Shown piece by piece: positions 29,311-37,475 of a stretch of 37,500 nt of DNA. The notes under the pieces were generated by a model, which ran no database searches, was not told the origin of the DNA, and saw only the letters and a list, made by a program, of their open reading frames with translations. Made by a program: the position numbers and the translations under genes. Source of the stretch: JBAZOD01 sp041648955. GTDB taxonomy: Bacteria; Patescibacteriota; Patescibacteriia; Patescibacteriales; JAQTRU01. Each line of letters starts with the position of its first letter. Position 1 is the first letter of the stretch. The stretch covers positions 1 to 37,500 of the forward strand of contig JBAZOD010000002.1 of NCBI GenBank assembly GCA_041648955.1, in the 5' to 3' direction.

Positions 29311-30744
29311 TTACAAAATTTTAATTACACCCTTATTTGCATCCACCTCCACCAAATCGCCATTTTTCAGCACCTGCGTCGCAATTTTTGTCCCAACAAC
29401 ACAGGGAATTCCCAGCTCACGCGAAATAATTGCGGCGTGGCAGGTGATTCCGCCCTCGTCAGTAATTATTGCCTTAGCTTTTTTCATCGCCGTTACATAA
29501 TCTGGCAATGTCATTGGACAAACAAGAATATCTCCTTTTTTTATTTTTTTTAAAGCCTCTTCAGCTCCGTTACATATCTTAACTTTTCCAAATACTTTTC
29601 CGAGCGAAGCTCCCACTCCCTTTAAATCTTTAATCTTATTTTCTTTATATACTATTTCATGGTTAGCAAATTTAATAGCCTTTTCACCACTTAATAATTT
29701 ATAGCCTTTTTTATCAACTAAAACCAAAACTGCTTTTTTCCGCCTAACAATTTCCTTTTTATCTAAACGTGCTCTGGCTAAAATTAATTTTATCTCATTT
29801 CTGTTTAACCACTCCAAATCATTCCAATCCAATTTAACGCGCCGAGCCACTTCTCTTAATATTAAATTACCGGCATAAACGGTTTTAACTTGCATTTCCT
29901 TACGAAGATCATGCAAATAAAAAAACTTCTCCATTACATCAAGCCAACCACGGAATTCTTTTGAAAAATCATATTTTTTTATAATTGCTCTTCGCAATTT
30001 TATATTCTCTTGAACACGACTATTTAATTTTAAATATTTTCCCTTTAAGTCTCGAGCTTTTCTTAATTTTAAGATTTTGTTATTAAAAAATTTCTTGGAA
30101 TAAGGGAGAATAGTTTCCCAACCAAGCCTGGTCCACCAAAATTTTTTAAAAACTTTATTTATTTCTTTCTCAATCTCCGTTCTGCTTAAAGCAGCTCTCA
30201 CCATCGCCAATTCCTGTTGATTGATGTATGAACGGTAAATAGGTCTAGAAATATTTTCATAAAGTTTATAAAAATCTTCTTCAGAAAAAAAAGCGGGTAA
30301 TTCTTCTCGCAATTTATCTTGCAAAAATTTTTCGAATACAATGTCTATGGAATCAACTTCCGTTGTCATCACAACATGCGCGCACGATCCCTCTTCAAAT
30401 AAATAATCCAATAAATTTCTTAATTCTCTATCAGACAATTTTTTTAAATCAATTTTTTTTATTTTTTCAGCTGCCAATATCGCTCTCCTGGCGTAGCTCT
30501 TTATCGTTTTAAAATATTTTTCTACTCCACCCTTACTACTACAAATTTTAATAATTTCATCACCAAGATTTTTAATTTCTCTTTTATTCCATGACCAAAA
30601 AAGTACGGGCCCATTATTAAAATAAAAAACCGCTGAAAAATTCGTTGGTAATAATTTCCGGATTGATTTTTGATTTATTTCTTCCATTATTAAAGATACC
30701 CTAAATAACGGAATTGTGCCTCTTTTATAAACTTCCCATTTCAT
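29311..30744 (-). CDS. Phosphohistidine swivel-domain protein 5 (first in the operon)
   Basis: A 477-aa paralogue and the first gene of the five-gene run. It opens with MKWEVYKRGTIPLFRVS, and has NISRPIYRSYINQQELAMVR (164-183), KKFWW (200-204, replacing KYFW) and LHDLRK (277-282). The swivel domain has MTLPDYVTAMKKAKAIITDE (MTLPD where others have MTRPE/D), GGITCHAAIISRELGIPCVV with His436, and GDLVEVDANKGVI. The 180 bp upstream separate it from divergent rpsP; I found no strong promoter on its strand. The Arg-to-Leu change in the MTRP motif is unique to this copy. Confidence 0.88.
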   Translation of the reverse strand: MKWEVYKRGTIPLFRVSLIMEEINQKSIRKLLPTNFSAVFYFNNGPVLFWSWNKREIKNLGDEIIKICSSKGGVEKYFKTIKSYARRAILAAEKIKKIDLKKLSDRELRNLLDYLFEEGSCAHVVMTTEVDSIDIVFEKFLQDKLREELPAFFSEEDFYKLYENISRPIYRSYINQQELAMVRAALSRTEIEKEINKVFKKFWWTRLGWETILPYSKKFFNNKILKLRKARDLKGKYLKLNSRVQENIKLRRAIIKKYDFSKEFRGWLDVMEKFFYLHDLRKEMQVKTVYAGNLILREVARRVKLDWNDLEWLNRNEIKLILARARLDKKEIVRRKKAVLVLVDKKGYKLLSGEKAIKFANHEIVYKENKIKDLKGVGASLGKVFGKVKICNGAEEALKKIKKGDILVCPMTLPDYVTAMKKAKAIITDEGGITCHAAIISRELGIPCVVGTKIATQVLKNGDLVEVDANKGVIKIL

Positions 30745-30820
30745 AAAATTATTCTAATATTTATCTATATTTTCTCCCTTTTTTCACTATTTGTAAATAT
30801 ACAATCCAATTATCAATCGC

Positions 30821-30849
30821 TTGACTTCTCTCAACTATTAGGTTAATAT
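30821..30849 (+). promoter_or_regulatory. Promoter of rpsP
   Basis: TTGACT (30821-30826), 17-bp spacer, TAATAT (30844-30849). The leader of about 65 nt includes GCGGT/ACCGC (30877-30881, 30904-30908), which can pair before the ATG at 30924. Confidence 0.6.
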
Positions 30850-30923
30850 CAAGTTATTGAATTAAATAATAAAAAGGCGGTATTATGCGACGCTCTCCAT
30901 AGAACCGCGGGAATTCTTAAATT

Positions 30924-31307
30924 ATGCTAACAATAAGATTATCAAGAATCGGTAAGAAAAATAAGCCGATGTACCGTTTAACGGTTTCAGAAAAATCAAA
31001 AGACTTATATGGCCGCTCCCTTGAAATATTAGGGTCATATAACCCGCACAGTAAGGAATTACAAGCAAAAACCGATAGAATACAATATTGGATAAGCAAG
31101 GGCGCCGGCACTTCACCAACTGTTAATAACCTGCTTATAGAAAAAGGGATAATTAAGGGAGATAAAATCAAGGCTTCTATAGCTAGAGTAAGCAAAAAAG
31201 CGCCGAAAAAACAGCCAGCTGCTCCTGCGGCTCCGGCAGAACCGACACCAAGTGAAGTGAAAGAAACTGAACCTAAAGTAGAAGAAACCGCCGAAAAAAC
31301 AGAGTAA
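30924..31307 (+). CDS. rpsP: 30S ribosomal protein S16 with extended tail
   Basis: A 127-aa protein beginning MLTIRLSRIGKKNKPMYRLT, the S16 signature, with LEILGSYNP and DRIQYWISKGAGTSPTVNNL following. S16 binds 16S rRNA in the body of the small subunit. The family core ends near residue 85; here a low-complexity Ala/Pro/Glu/Lys tail of about 40 residues follows (KKAPKKQPAAPAAPAEPTPS). It heads the classic rpsP-khpA-trmD order. Confidence 0.97.
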   Translation: MLTIRLSRIGKKNKPMYRLTVSEKSKDLYGRSLEILGSYNPHSKELQAKTDRIQYWISKGAGTSPTVNNLLIEKGIIKGDKIKASIARVSKKAPKKQPAAPAAPAEPTPSEVKETEPKVEETAEKTE

Positions 31308-31332
31308 TTTGATTTACTCTTGACCCCACTTC

Positions 31333-31350
31333 GTCCCGAGGCTTCGGGAC
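31333..31350. repeat. GTCCCGA...TCGGGAC hairpin after rpsP
   Basis: GTCCCGA and TCGGGAC pair around GGCT. The same arms occur at 37356-37373. It lies in the 267-bp gap between rpsP and khpA and looks like a dispersed repeat of this genome; no T-run follows. Confidence 0.5.
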
Positions 31351-31431
31351 TTCGAGGGGCGAGATGGAGTAGCTCAGAAACTGAAATTTTAAACCAAATT
31401 TTTACAATTTAACCCATGAATACGGTTACTC

Positions 31432-31459
31432 TTGACAAATATCTGTAATGTGTTATAAT
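31432..31459 (+). promoter_or_regulatory. Strong sigma70 promoter of khpA
   Basis: TTGACA (31432-31437), 16-bp spacer, TATAAT (31454-31459), both perfect, with TGT just before as an extended -10. A leader of about 110 nt follows, with a weak CTGAC/GTCAG-type hairpin. Confidence 0.8.
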
Positions 31460-31574
31460 ATATAAATACACCCTGCTAAGCTTAAATAAGGCAAGGTACT
31501 AATTAATAACGAGCTCTTTCAAATCTGACCGATGGAAAATAAATATCAGTCAATTTGGAAGAAAAGAAAAAACT

Positions 31575-31907
31575 ATGGCGAAAGCTGAATTTGACAAAGA
31601 ATTCTTGGAAGGAATCGTAAAAGCCATTGTCTCCAACCCTGATAAGGTATCAGTGGACAGAACAGTGGACGAAATGGGCGTTCTTTTGACCCTTAAAGTT
31701 GACCCGTCTGATATGGGTTACGTAATTGGTCGAAAAGGACAAACCGCTCAAGCAGTCAGAACTTTATTGAAGATTGTCGGAGCCAAAAACAACGCTAGGG
31801 TCAATTTAAAAATCTATGACCCAGAAGGAGCTCAAAGATCAGGCGGCAGAATGGAATCTCGCCCAACTGACATCGACACTTCTTCTGTTGATGATTTAAA
31901 AATCTAA
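31575..31907 (+). CDS. khpA: KH-domain RNA-binding protein
   Basis: A 110-aa protein whose first 80 residues are a type-II KH domain with the G-x-x-G loop in MGYVIGRKGQTAQAVRTLLK. In Firmicutes KhpA pairs with KhpB to bind many RNAs. The usual length is about 75-80 aa; the extra 25-30 residues (PEGAQRSGGRMESRPTDIDT and on) are polar and probably disordered. It lies between rpsP and trmD, the conserved place for this gene. It has its own strong promoter, suggesting high expression independent of rpsP. Confidence 0.93.
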   Translation: MAKAEFDKEFLEGIVKAIVSNPDKVSVDRTVDEMGVLLTLKVDPSDMGYVIGRKGQTAQAVRTLLKIVGAKNNARVNLKIYDPEGAQRSGGRMESRPTDIDTSSVDDLKI

Positions 31908-31928
31908 AACAAATCAGATAGAAAAACA

Positions 31929-31963
31929 AAAAACCACAACTTCTTAGTTAGTGGTTTTTTGTT
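31929..31963 (+). terminator. Terminator after khpA
   Basis: AAACCAC (31931-31937) and GTGGTTT (31951-31957) pair around a 13-nt loop, followed by TTTGTTTT. Confidence 0.85.
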
Positions 31964-32005
31964 TTATTTAGTATAATATAATCATCTTATAAATCTATAA
32001 TTAAT

Positions 32006-32665
32006 ATGAATTTTCACATTATCACAATTTTTCCGGAAATATTCAAATCATACTTTTCTGAAAGTATCCTTGGGCGAGCGCAAAAAGAAAATATCATAAA
32101 GATAAAAATCTATGATTTGCGCCAATGGGCAAATGACAAACGTAGAACTATTGATGATACTCCTTATGGCGGCGGCGCCGGCATGATAATGAAAGTTGAA
32201 CCGCTATATAAAGCCTTGCAATCCATCAAAACTAAAAATAAAAAAATAATTCTACTTTCAGCCAAGGGAAAAAGATGGAACCAATCTTTTGCAAAAAAAT
32301 ATTCAGGAATCAAAGATGTCGTCTTAATTTGCGGACGCTATGAAGGAATTGATGAGAGAATAAAAAAATTCGTTGACGAGGAAATTTCTATCGGCGACTA
32401 TGTTCTTACGGGCGGAGAAATACCGGCTATGGCAATTGTTGATTCTGTCACCAGGCTATTGCCTGGCGTCCTTGGCAATGCCCAAAGTTCGATAGAGGAA
32501 TCGCACTCTACGCCGGGAATTTTGGAATATCCTCAATATACCAAACCAGAAACGTTTATAGTTAAAAATAAGAAATATAAAGTCCCCAAAATACTCCTCT
32601 CTGGCCACCATCAAAAAATAAAACAATGGCGGGAGAAAAAACAAAAAAAGATATTACCACTGTAA
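32006..32665 (+). CDS. trmD: tRNA (guanine-N1-)-methyltransferase
   Basis: A 219-aa SPOUT methyltransferase that makes m1G37 in tRNAs. It begins MNFHIITIFPEIF, contains DDTPYGGGAGMIMKVEPLYK, and the trefoil-knot AdoMet segments LICGRYEGIDERI and SIGDYVLTGGEIPAMAIVDS with LLPGVLGN. The C-terminal part has HSTPGILEYPQYTKPE. The length is slightly short of the usual 230-250 aa, at the C-terminal end. It probably has its own promoter, since a terminator lies between khpA and this gene (TATAAT-like sequence near 31973). Confidence 0.97.
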   Translation: MNFHIITIFPEIFKSYFSESILGRAQKENIIKIKIYDLRQWANDKRRTIDDTPYGGGAGMIMKVEPLYKALQSIKTKNKKIILLSAKGKRWNQSFAKKYSGIKDVVLICGRYEGIDERIKKFVDEEISIGDYVLTGGEIPAMAIVDSVTRLLPGVLGNAQSSIEESHSTPGILEYPQYTKPETFIVKNKKYKVPKILLSGHHQKIKQWREKKQKKILPL

Positions 32666-32679
32666 AAAATTTAAAATAA

Positions 32680-32715
32680 AAAAGGCGCGTCCATTGGGTG
32701 CGCCTTTTCTTTTTT
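32680..32715. terminator. Bidirectional terminator between convergent genes
   Basis: AAAAGGCGC and GCGCCTTTT pair around GTCCATTGGGT, with A and T runs outside. It ends trmD and the minus-strand gene at 32716. Confidence 0.88.
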
Positions 32716-33435
32716 TTAGATTACTGGCGGAAAATTATTTTTTATAAACTCCGCCAAATCACAAGATAACTTTTTGCCTTCTTCTTCTCCTCCTTTAGTT
32801 CTAAAATGTCTCGCTATCTCAATCTGGATGGCGTCGATTCCGAATTCTTCCGAATAACGGCAGACTGTAAATCCGCCATTATAATGGCTACAATTTTTAT
32901 CAGGAGTATCTTCTTCTGGCAAAAAAACCCGATAACCTCTTTCTCTTAAAAATACTGCCAACTTAAAATCGATGTCAGTTTTAACCGTAGCGCGATTCTT
33001 GGTACCGAGAATAATATCAAATTCTTCCGCAAACGGCTGCCGGCTGAATCCATGCAAATCCAAAAGAAGAGGGCTGGCATCAGATTCTCTTATCATTCTA
33101 ATAAAAGAAAAAATCGCTTCATGATAAGAATGATGCGAAGAGACCAACTTATTGTCAACTTCAGGAAGACGATTATAATCCACTAAAAACCGGGGAAATA
33201 AACCGCGTATCGCATAAACTCCAGCTTCCGCTAAAACATCTTTGGCAATCCGCCAAACATATTTATCGCTGCCGAATTCAACCGTCTTTCTCTCTGGCCA
33301 AAATCCAAAAAAATCTCCGGGCGACAAACCATCATGAGAAATCGTTATAATAACATTAGCATCTCCCATTGGCTCAAAAATCAAAACTTGATTTTCAGAA
33401 AAAACTCTGTAGCCGATACCTGTTTCAAAGAACAT
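32716..33435 (-). CDS. N-formylglutamate amidohydrolase family protein
   Basis: A 239-aa protein matching the FGase fold (PF05013): ITISHDGLSPGD with His34, GLFPRFLVDYNRLPEVDNKL with the Arg/Asp/Asn set, LLLDLHGFSRQPF (DLHG 126-129) and DAIQIEIARHFR near the end. The family hydrolyses N-formylglutamate or related amides in a zinc-dependent way. No histidine-degradation gene is present, so the substrate here may differ. It starts 15 bp after the DHH gene on the same strand, likely one transcript. Confidence 0.88.
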   Translation of the reverse strand: MFFETGIGYRVFSENQVLIFEPMGDANVIITISHDGLSPGDFFGFWPERKTVEFGSDKYVWRIAKDVLAEAGVYAIRGLFPRFLVDYNRLPEVDNKLVSSHHSYHEAIFSFIRMIRESDASPLLLDLHGFSRQPFAEEFDIILGTKNRATVKTDIDFKLAVFLRERGYRVFLPEEDTPDKNCSHYNGGFTVCRYSEEFGIDAIQIEIARHFRTKGGEEEGKKLSCDLAEFIKNNFPPVI

Positions 33436-33450
33436 TTTTTCCTCCCCATT

Positions 33451-34437
33451 TTAAATTATCTCCCAGCTCTCTCCGTCTCTTTTTAATTTCCCTTCCAAAA
33501 CAAACCCTGAGGCCTTTTTATGACCTCCTCCTCCTAGAGCTACAGCCAGTGCGGAAACATCTGCACTGGAGTGAGCGCTGCGCAAACTTCCTTTTAAACG
33601 CCCGTCCTCTATCTCTCGCAAAAACAATACTCCATTCACGCCGTAAAGATTGCTTAAAAATCCAGAGATAGAATCAAAAATATCATCATTGCCCCCATTT
33701 TTTTCAACTTCATCCAGAGTCAAAACAGAAAAAGCAAAATTATATTTTTTGTTTATTTTCAAACCGCTCAGGGCCATTCCCCATAACTTCATCGCTGCCA
33801 AACTTTTATTATGCACTGTATTTTTAACTATCTGCGGAAATTTAGCACCGTGAAGAAGCATTTCGGAAGCAATACTCATTGTTTCCTCGGATGTCATCGG
33901 ATAAAGAAAGTTTCCCGAATCAGTCAAAATTCCTGTCAAAAGACAATTAGCGATATTTTTTGTTATCTTAATCTTGTTGGCTTTAAAAAAATAATATAAA
34001 ATTTCTGCTGTTGCTGCTGCTTCTGATTTTCTTATTTCCAAATCAGAATATTTTTTTATCATTGGATGATGATCAAATTCAATCACAAATTGTCCCGCCT
34101 GTCTTTTTTCTATCTCTTCAGCCAAACCCGTCCTTTCCAAGCTGCCGCAGTCAAGAGTAATAATTAAATCAAAATCATGAAAATTTAACTTTTTATTTTC
34201 GCCGGAAATTTTAAAAATATTTTCAAAAATAATTTTTTCTATGTGCGGCAAAAAAGAAAAATGATTGATCGGCTGTCCCTGACAAAAAGCCGTATATTTC
34301 TTGCCGTAATTTTCAAATAAATCAATCATAGCACAAAGCGAAGCAACCGCATCTCCATCCGGACGTTCGTGCGCCACCAAAAGAATATTTTTTGCTTTGC
34401 TGATTTTTCCAAAGGCTTCTTTAAATTTTTCCTTCAT
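33451..34437 (-). CDS. DHH-family phosphoesterase (NrnA-like)
   Basis: A 328-aa protein from the ATG at 34437. The DHH domain has LLVAHERPDGDAVAS, LIITLDCGS and IEFDHHPM; the DHHA1 domain ends with GGGGHKKASGF. These are the metal and RNA-binding motifs of bifunctional oligoribonuclease/pAp phosphatase NrnA or related c-di-AMP phosphodiesterases. The position after infB and rbfA is a conserved one for NrnA. Two upstream in-frame starts (34449, 34509) are less likely: the longest adds a hydrophobic stretch, and GGGGA lies 5 nt before 34437. Confidence 0.92.
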   Translation of the reverse strand: MKEKFKEAFGKISKAKNILLVAHERPDGDAVASLCAMIDLFENYGKKYTAFCQGQPINHFSFLPHIEKIIFENIFKISGENKKLNFHDFDLIITLDCGSLERTGLAEEIEKRQAGQFVIEFDHHPMIKKYSDLEIRKSEAAATAEILYYFFKANKIKITKNIANCLLTGILTDSGNFLYPMTSEETMSIASEMLLHGAKFPQIVKNTVHNKSLAAMKLWGMALSGLKINKKYNFAFSVLTLDEVEKNGGNDDIFDSISGFLSNLYGVNGVLFLREIEDGRLKGSLRSAHSSADVSALAVALGGGGHKKASGFVLEGKLKRDGESWEII

Positions 34438-34488
34438 CTCTATCCCCATGAAATTTTTAATATTTAAATAAGAATATATTAGTATAAC

Positions 34489-34525
34489 AAAAAAGAACCC
34501 AGAAAGCAATAATAGCTATGGGCTC
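34489..34525 (-). terminator. Terminator after rbfA
   Basis: On the minus strand GAGCCCA (34519-34525) pairs with TGGGTTC (34495-34501), followed by six T. It separates infB-rbfA from the DHH gene. Confidence 0.7.
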
Positions 34526-34553
34526 TAATTTTATCTATTTTTTTAATTTTTTA

Positions 34554-34889
34554 TTAATTGCTTTCTTTAATTTTTTCTATCAAATCCTCAATGGCGCTCG
34601 CTTTGGCCTCAGTATCATCAATTTCCCATTGGAAATGAGGAATTCTTCGCAAACGTGTTTTTTTTCTTAAAACTTGAGCGAAAACTCCTGATTTTTGCCG
34701 AAGATTTTTCAAAGCTGTACCGGCTAAATTATGAGGTAAAACAGAAATTCCAATTTTGGCAAAATTGAAATCCGGAGAACATTCAACAAAACTTATGGTA
34801 ATCAAACCATTTTCCAAACAAGCCTCTCTATTTATTGAATCGGCTAATTCTCTTTTTATCAATTCATTTACTTGCTCTGGTTTAGACAT
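34554..34889 (-). CDS. rbfA: Ribosome-binding factor A
   Basis: A 111-aa single KH-like domain protein: PEQVNELIKRELADSINRE at the start, then LITISFVECSPDFNFAKIGI and LRRIPHFQWEIDDTEAKAS near the end, all characteristic of RbfA. It helps mature the 30S subunit and 16S rRNA 5' end. It starts 7 bp after infB, the standard order, so both are one operon. Confidence 0.95.
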   Translation of the reverse strand: MSKPEQVNELIKRELADSINREACLENGLITISFVECSPDFNFAKIGISVLPHNLAGTALKNLRQKSGVFAQVLRKKTRLRRIPHFQWEIDDTEAKASAIEDLIEKIKESN

Positions 34890-34896
34890 AAAAATT

Positions 34897-36876
34897 TTAT
34901 ATTTGCCCTTTTGTTTCCTCTAATTTGAAAAAAACTAAAATATCACCCTCTTTTATCACCGGCTTACCCGCGTATTGTAACCCGCATTCCTGATTCTCCT
35001 CAACCGAATTAACATCTTGTTTGTTTAATTGCAGTTTTGTTACTTTTCCTTTTTCAATTATTTCACCATCGCGAGTTATTTCCACTAAACTATCTGACTC
35101 TATTTTTCCGTCCAAAACTTTACCGCCAATAATCTGTTCACTGTCCTTTGTTCGAAAAACTGTCAGCACTTTCAACCTGCCCAAATCCACTCGCTTCATC
35201 TCCATCTCAACAAGTTTTTGCATTTCCTCTTTTATATAATTAATTAAATCGTAAATTATAGTAAATACCTTCACCTTTGCTCCCTTTTCTCTAATTAAAT
35301 TTTCTATCGCCGGAGTAATTTTTACATTAAAGCCAATTACTTGAGCATCGCTATCTTCTGCTTTTTTTATATCCCCCTCGGTGATATTCCCCAGACCTTT
35401 GCTAAGAATTTTTACCTTGATGCGATCCCCGCTTATTTTAGCCAGAGACTCTTCAATAGCTTCCGCTGAACCAAGAACATCACTTTTTATAATTAGGTTT
35501 ACTTTTTTCGCCCGATCATCGCCGTTGCCTGTTTGTTGAGTGGCGCTAATATTTCCGCGTCTCGCTTTAGCTTCTAAGGAATGAACATTTTTTATCCTCT
35601 CTCCTTCCCCAACTTCTAAGACATCTCCAACAGCTGGTGATATTTTCAAACCCAAAACTCTAGCGGGAGTTGACGGTCCGGCTTTATCTATATTTTCTCC
35701 TTTATAATTTTTTAATGCCCGCACCTTGCCATAAATATTTCCATTAAAACACAAAGTATCACCTACGTGTAAAGTCCCATTTTGAATTAAGACAGTGGCT
35801 ACTGGCCCTGCGCCCTTATCTATATGAGATTCAACCACTGTACCAGCCGCTGATGAATCAGGATTTGCCTTTATATTGTCCGCTTCCATTTCTGATGTCA
35901 GCAAGATCATGTCCAATAATTCCTCTACTCCTTTTCCAGTCTTAGCCGAAACTAAAGCGCAAATAGTTTTTCCTCCCCAATCTTCCGGGGTGATATTTAA
36001 TTGAGTTGATAATTCTTGTTTAGTTTTATTGACATCAGCGTCTTCTTTGTCAATTTTATTTATCACCACTATAAAAGGAATCTTGGCGGCTTCAATGATT
36101 CTAAAGGCCTCAACTGTTTGCGGCTTCACTCCATCATCAGCCGCTACCACTAAGATAGCAATGTCCGCTACTCTGGCACCGCGACTACGCATAGCAGTAA
36201 AGGCTTCATGCCCGGGAGTATCAATAAAAGTAATGGTCTTGTCTTTTCTTGTCACTTGATAGGCTCCTATGTGCTGAGTTATGCCTCCCGCTTCTCCGGC
36301 CACAACGTCAGTTGTTCTAATGGCATCCAATAACTTTGTTTTTCCATGATCAACATGTCCCATTACAACAATAACTGGGGGACGGTTCTGCAAATTGCCT
36401 TTTTCCTCTCTCCCCAATATCTCACCCAGTTTCACGGTTCCGCCTTCTTGTTCTTCTGACTGGCGATCATCAAATTTTACTTCCAACCCCAAATCTGAAC
36501 CAATAATAGAGGCGGTGTCGAAATCTATTTTTTCATTCATGGAAGAAAAAATTCCGTTTTTCATTAATTCTGCCAAAATTTTATTTACCGGCAATCCAGA
36601 CATATCAGCAAAATCACGAACAATTATAAAATGAGGGACTGACACAATCTTTTTTTCCGGAGCTGTACCTAATTCGTTTTGTCTTTCCTCTATTTCTGAT
36701 TTTTTTTGTTTTTCTAATTGGCGAATTAGATTCGGCCATTCTTTTATGATTTTTTGAGCGGTTCTATTGTCAATTTTTATAGCTTTTTGCCCAATATGAA
36801 AACCAATCTGCGGTAAAGTATCACGCAAATCCTGAGGAGTAACTTTTAAAATTCTGGCGAGTTCTGTTAAATTCAT
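34897..36876 (-). CDS. infB: Translation initiation factor IF-2
   Basis: A 659-aa GTPase that places initiator tRNA on the 30S subunit. The N-terminal region (1-150) has two IF2-N-like modules (MNLTELARILKVTPQDLRDT; FIIVRDFADMSGLPVNKIL). The G domain has GHVDHGKT (173-180), GGITQHIGAY, DTPGHEAF and NKIDKEDA. Domains II, III and IV follow, ending EGDILVFFKLEE. It lacks the long linker of Escherichia coli IF-2. A small GGGC-CAAAA-GCCC hairpin with a T-run sits just before the start (36888-36906, minus strand), perhaps a minor attenuator. Confidence 0.98.
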   Translation of the reverse strand: MNLTELARILKVTPQDLRDTLPQIGFHIGQKAIKIDNRTAQKIIKEWPNLIRQLEKQKKSEIEERQNELGTAPEKKIVSVPHFIIVRDFADMSGLPVNKILAELMKNGIFSSMNEKIDFDTASIIGSDLGLEVKFDDRQSEEQEGGTVKLGEILGREEKGNLQNRPPVIVVMGHVDHGKTKLLDAIRTTDVVAGEAGGITQHIGAYQVTRKDKTITFIDTPGHEAFTAMRSRGARVADIAILVVAADDGVKPQTVEAFRIIEAAKIPFIVVINKIDKEDADVNKTKQELSTQLNITPEDWGGKTICALVSAKTGKGVEELLDMILLTSEMEADNIKANPDSSAAGTVVESHIDKGAGPVATVLIQNGTLHVGDTLCFNGNIYGKVRALKNYKGENIDKAGPSTPARVLGLKISPAVGDVLEVGEGERIKNVHSLEAKARRGNISATQQTGNGDDRAKKVNLIIKSDVLGSAEAIEESLAKISGDRIKVKILSKGLGNITEGDIKKAEDSDAQVIGFNVKITPAIENLIREKGAKVKVFTIIYDLINYIKEEMQKLVEMEMKRVDLGRLKVLTVFRTKDSEQIIGGKVLDGKIESDSLVEITRDGEIIEKGKVTKLQLNKQDVNSVEENQECGLQYAGKPVIKEGDILVFFKLEETKGQI

Positions 36877-36980
36877 AATCTTAAAAAGGGCTTTTGGCCC
36901 AAAAAATCATTAAGAGAGTATTTATTATTTATTTAACTTTACAATATTTTTCTTAAATAGTCAACAATAATCCCATAAAT

Positions 36981-37020
36981 AACAAGGGCGGGAATATCTC
37001 CCACCCTTGTTGTTTTTTTT
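36981..37020. terminator. Terminator between DUF5661 and infB
   Basis: AACAAGGGCGGGA and TCCCACCCTTGTT pair with one mismatch around ATATC. The T8 tail is on the plus strand; on the minus strand, which the neighbouring genes use, the tail is TTATTTAT. It probably ends the DUF5661 transcript. Confidence 0.65.
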
Positions 37021-37025
37021 AAAAT

Positions 37026-37298
37026 TTATTTTTTCTCATCCCAATATTTTTCTGCTCTTTCCTCCATCTCAGCCAATCTAGTGTAATAATCAGGAAATTC
37101 ATTCAGATGAGCTAAAGCAATTTTCCCAGTCATAAGCGGATCATCGTTAGTAACATTTGTTTTCGCATCAACTAAACCATGTTCTAATTCCACATCCATG
37201 CCCATCCGAAACTGTTCCACATTGAACCGGCTCCAATCAATTCCTAGAGATTCGCCGATTCTTTTTGCTTCTTCGCTTGTAAATTTTTTGTTTGCCAT
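37026..37298 (-). CDS. DUF5661 family protein
   Basis: A 90-aa protein: FTSEEAKRIGESLGIDWSRF, then FRMGMDVELEHG, then VTNDDPLMTGKIALAHLNEF and PDYYTRLAEMEERAE. This matches DUF5661, a small family I know from Patescibacteria and phages, without known function. The high conservation of the HG...NVTNDDP...TGKIALAHL core suggests a binding or catalytic role. It has its own transcript here, upstream of infB. Confidence 0.88.
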   Translation of the reverse strand: MANKKFTSEEAKRIGESLGIDWSRFNVEQFRMGMDVELEHGLVDAKTNVTNDDPLMTGKIALAHLNEFPDYYTRLAEMEERAEKYWDEKK

Positions 37299-37344
37299 AA
37301 TATTAAAATAAAAAATTAATTTAAAGTGACAAATCAGCTCTTAT

Positions 37345-37475
37345 TGTCATTCTGAGTCCCGACGCTTCGGGACGAAGCCTGCCTGCCGGCAGGCAGGAAT
37401 CCCAAAAACAACGAGCTGTTCGTAAATAATAATAACCATAACGCCACGGGATCCTTCGCTTCGCTCAGGATGACA
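37345..37475. repeat. Dispersed composite inverted repeat
   Basis: TGTCATTCTGAG (37345-37356) and CTCAGGATGACA (37464-37475) are inverted copies with one mismatch. Between them lie GTCCCGA/TCGGGAC (37356-37373) and a perfect 20-bp palindrome, CCTGCCTGCCGGCAGGCAGG (37378-37397). I recall such elements as common in intergenic regions of Patescibacteria assemblies. No coding potential is seen from 37299 to the window end. Confidence 0.7.

Noticed and set aside
34438..34509. Longer DHH protein with a hydrophobic start
   Set aside because: The extra part is not homologous to DHH proteins, whereas GGGGA lies 5 nt before the ATG at 34437.
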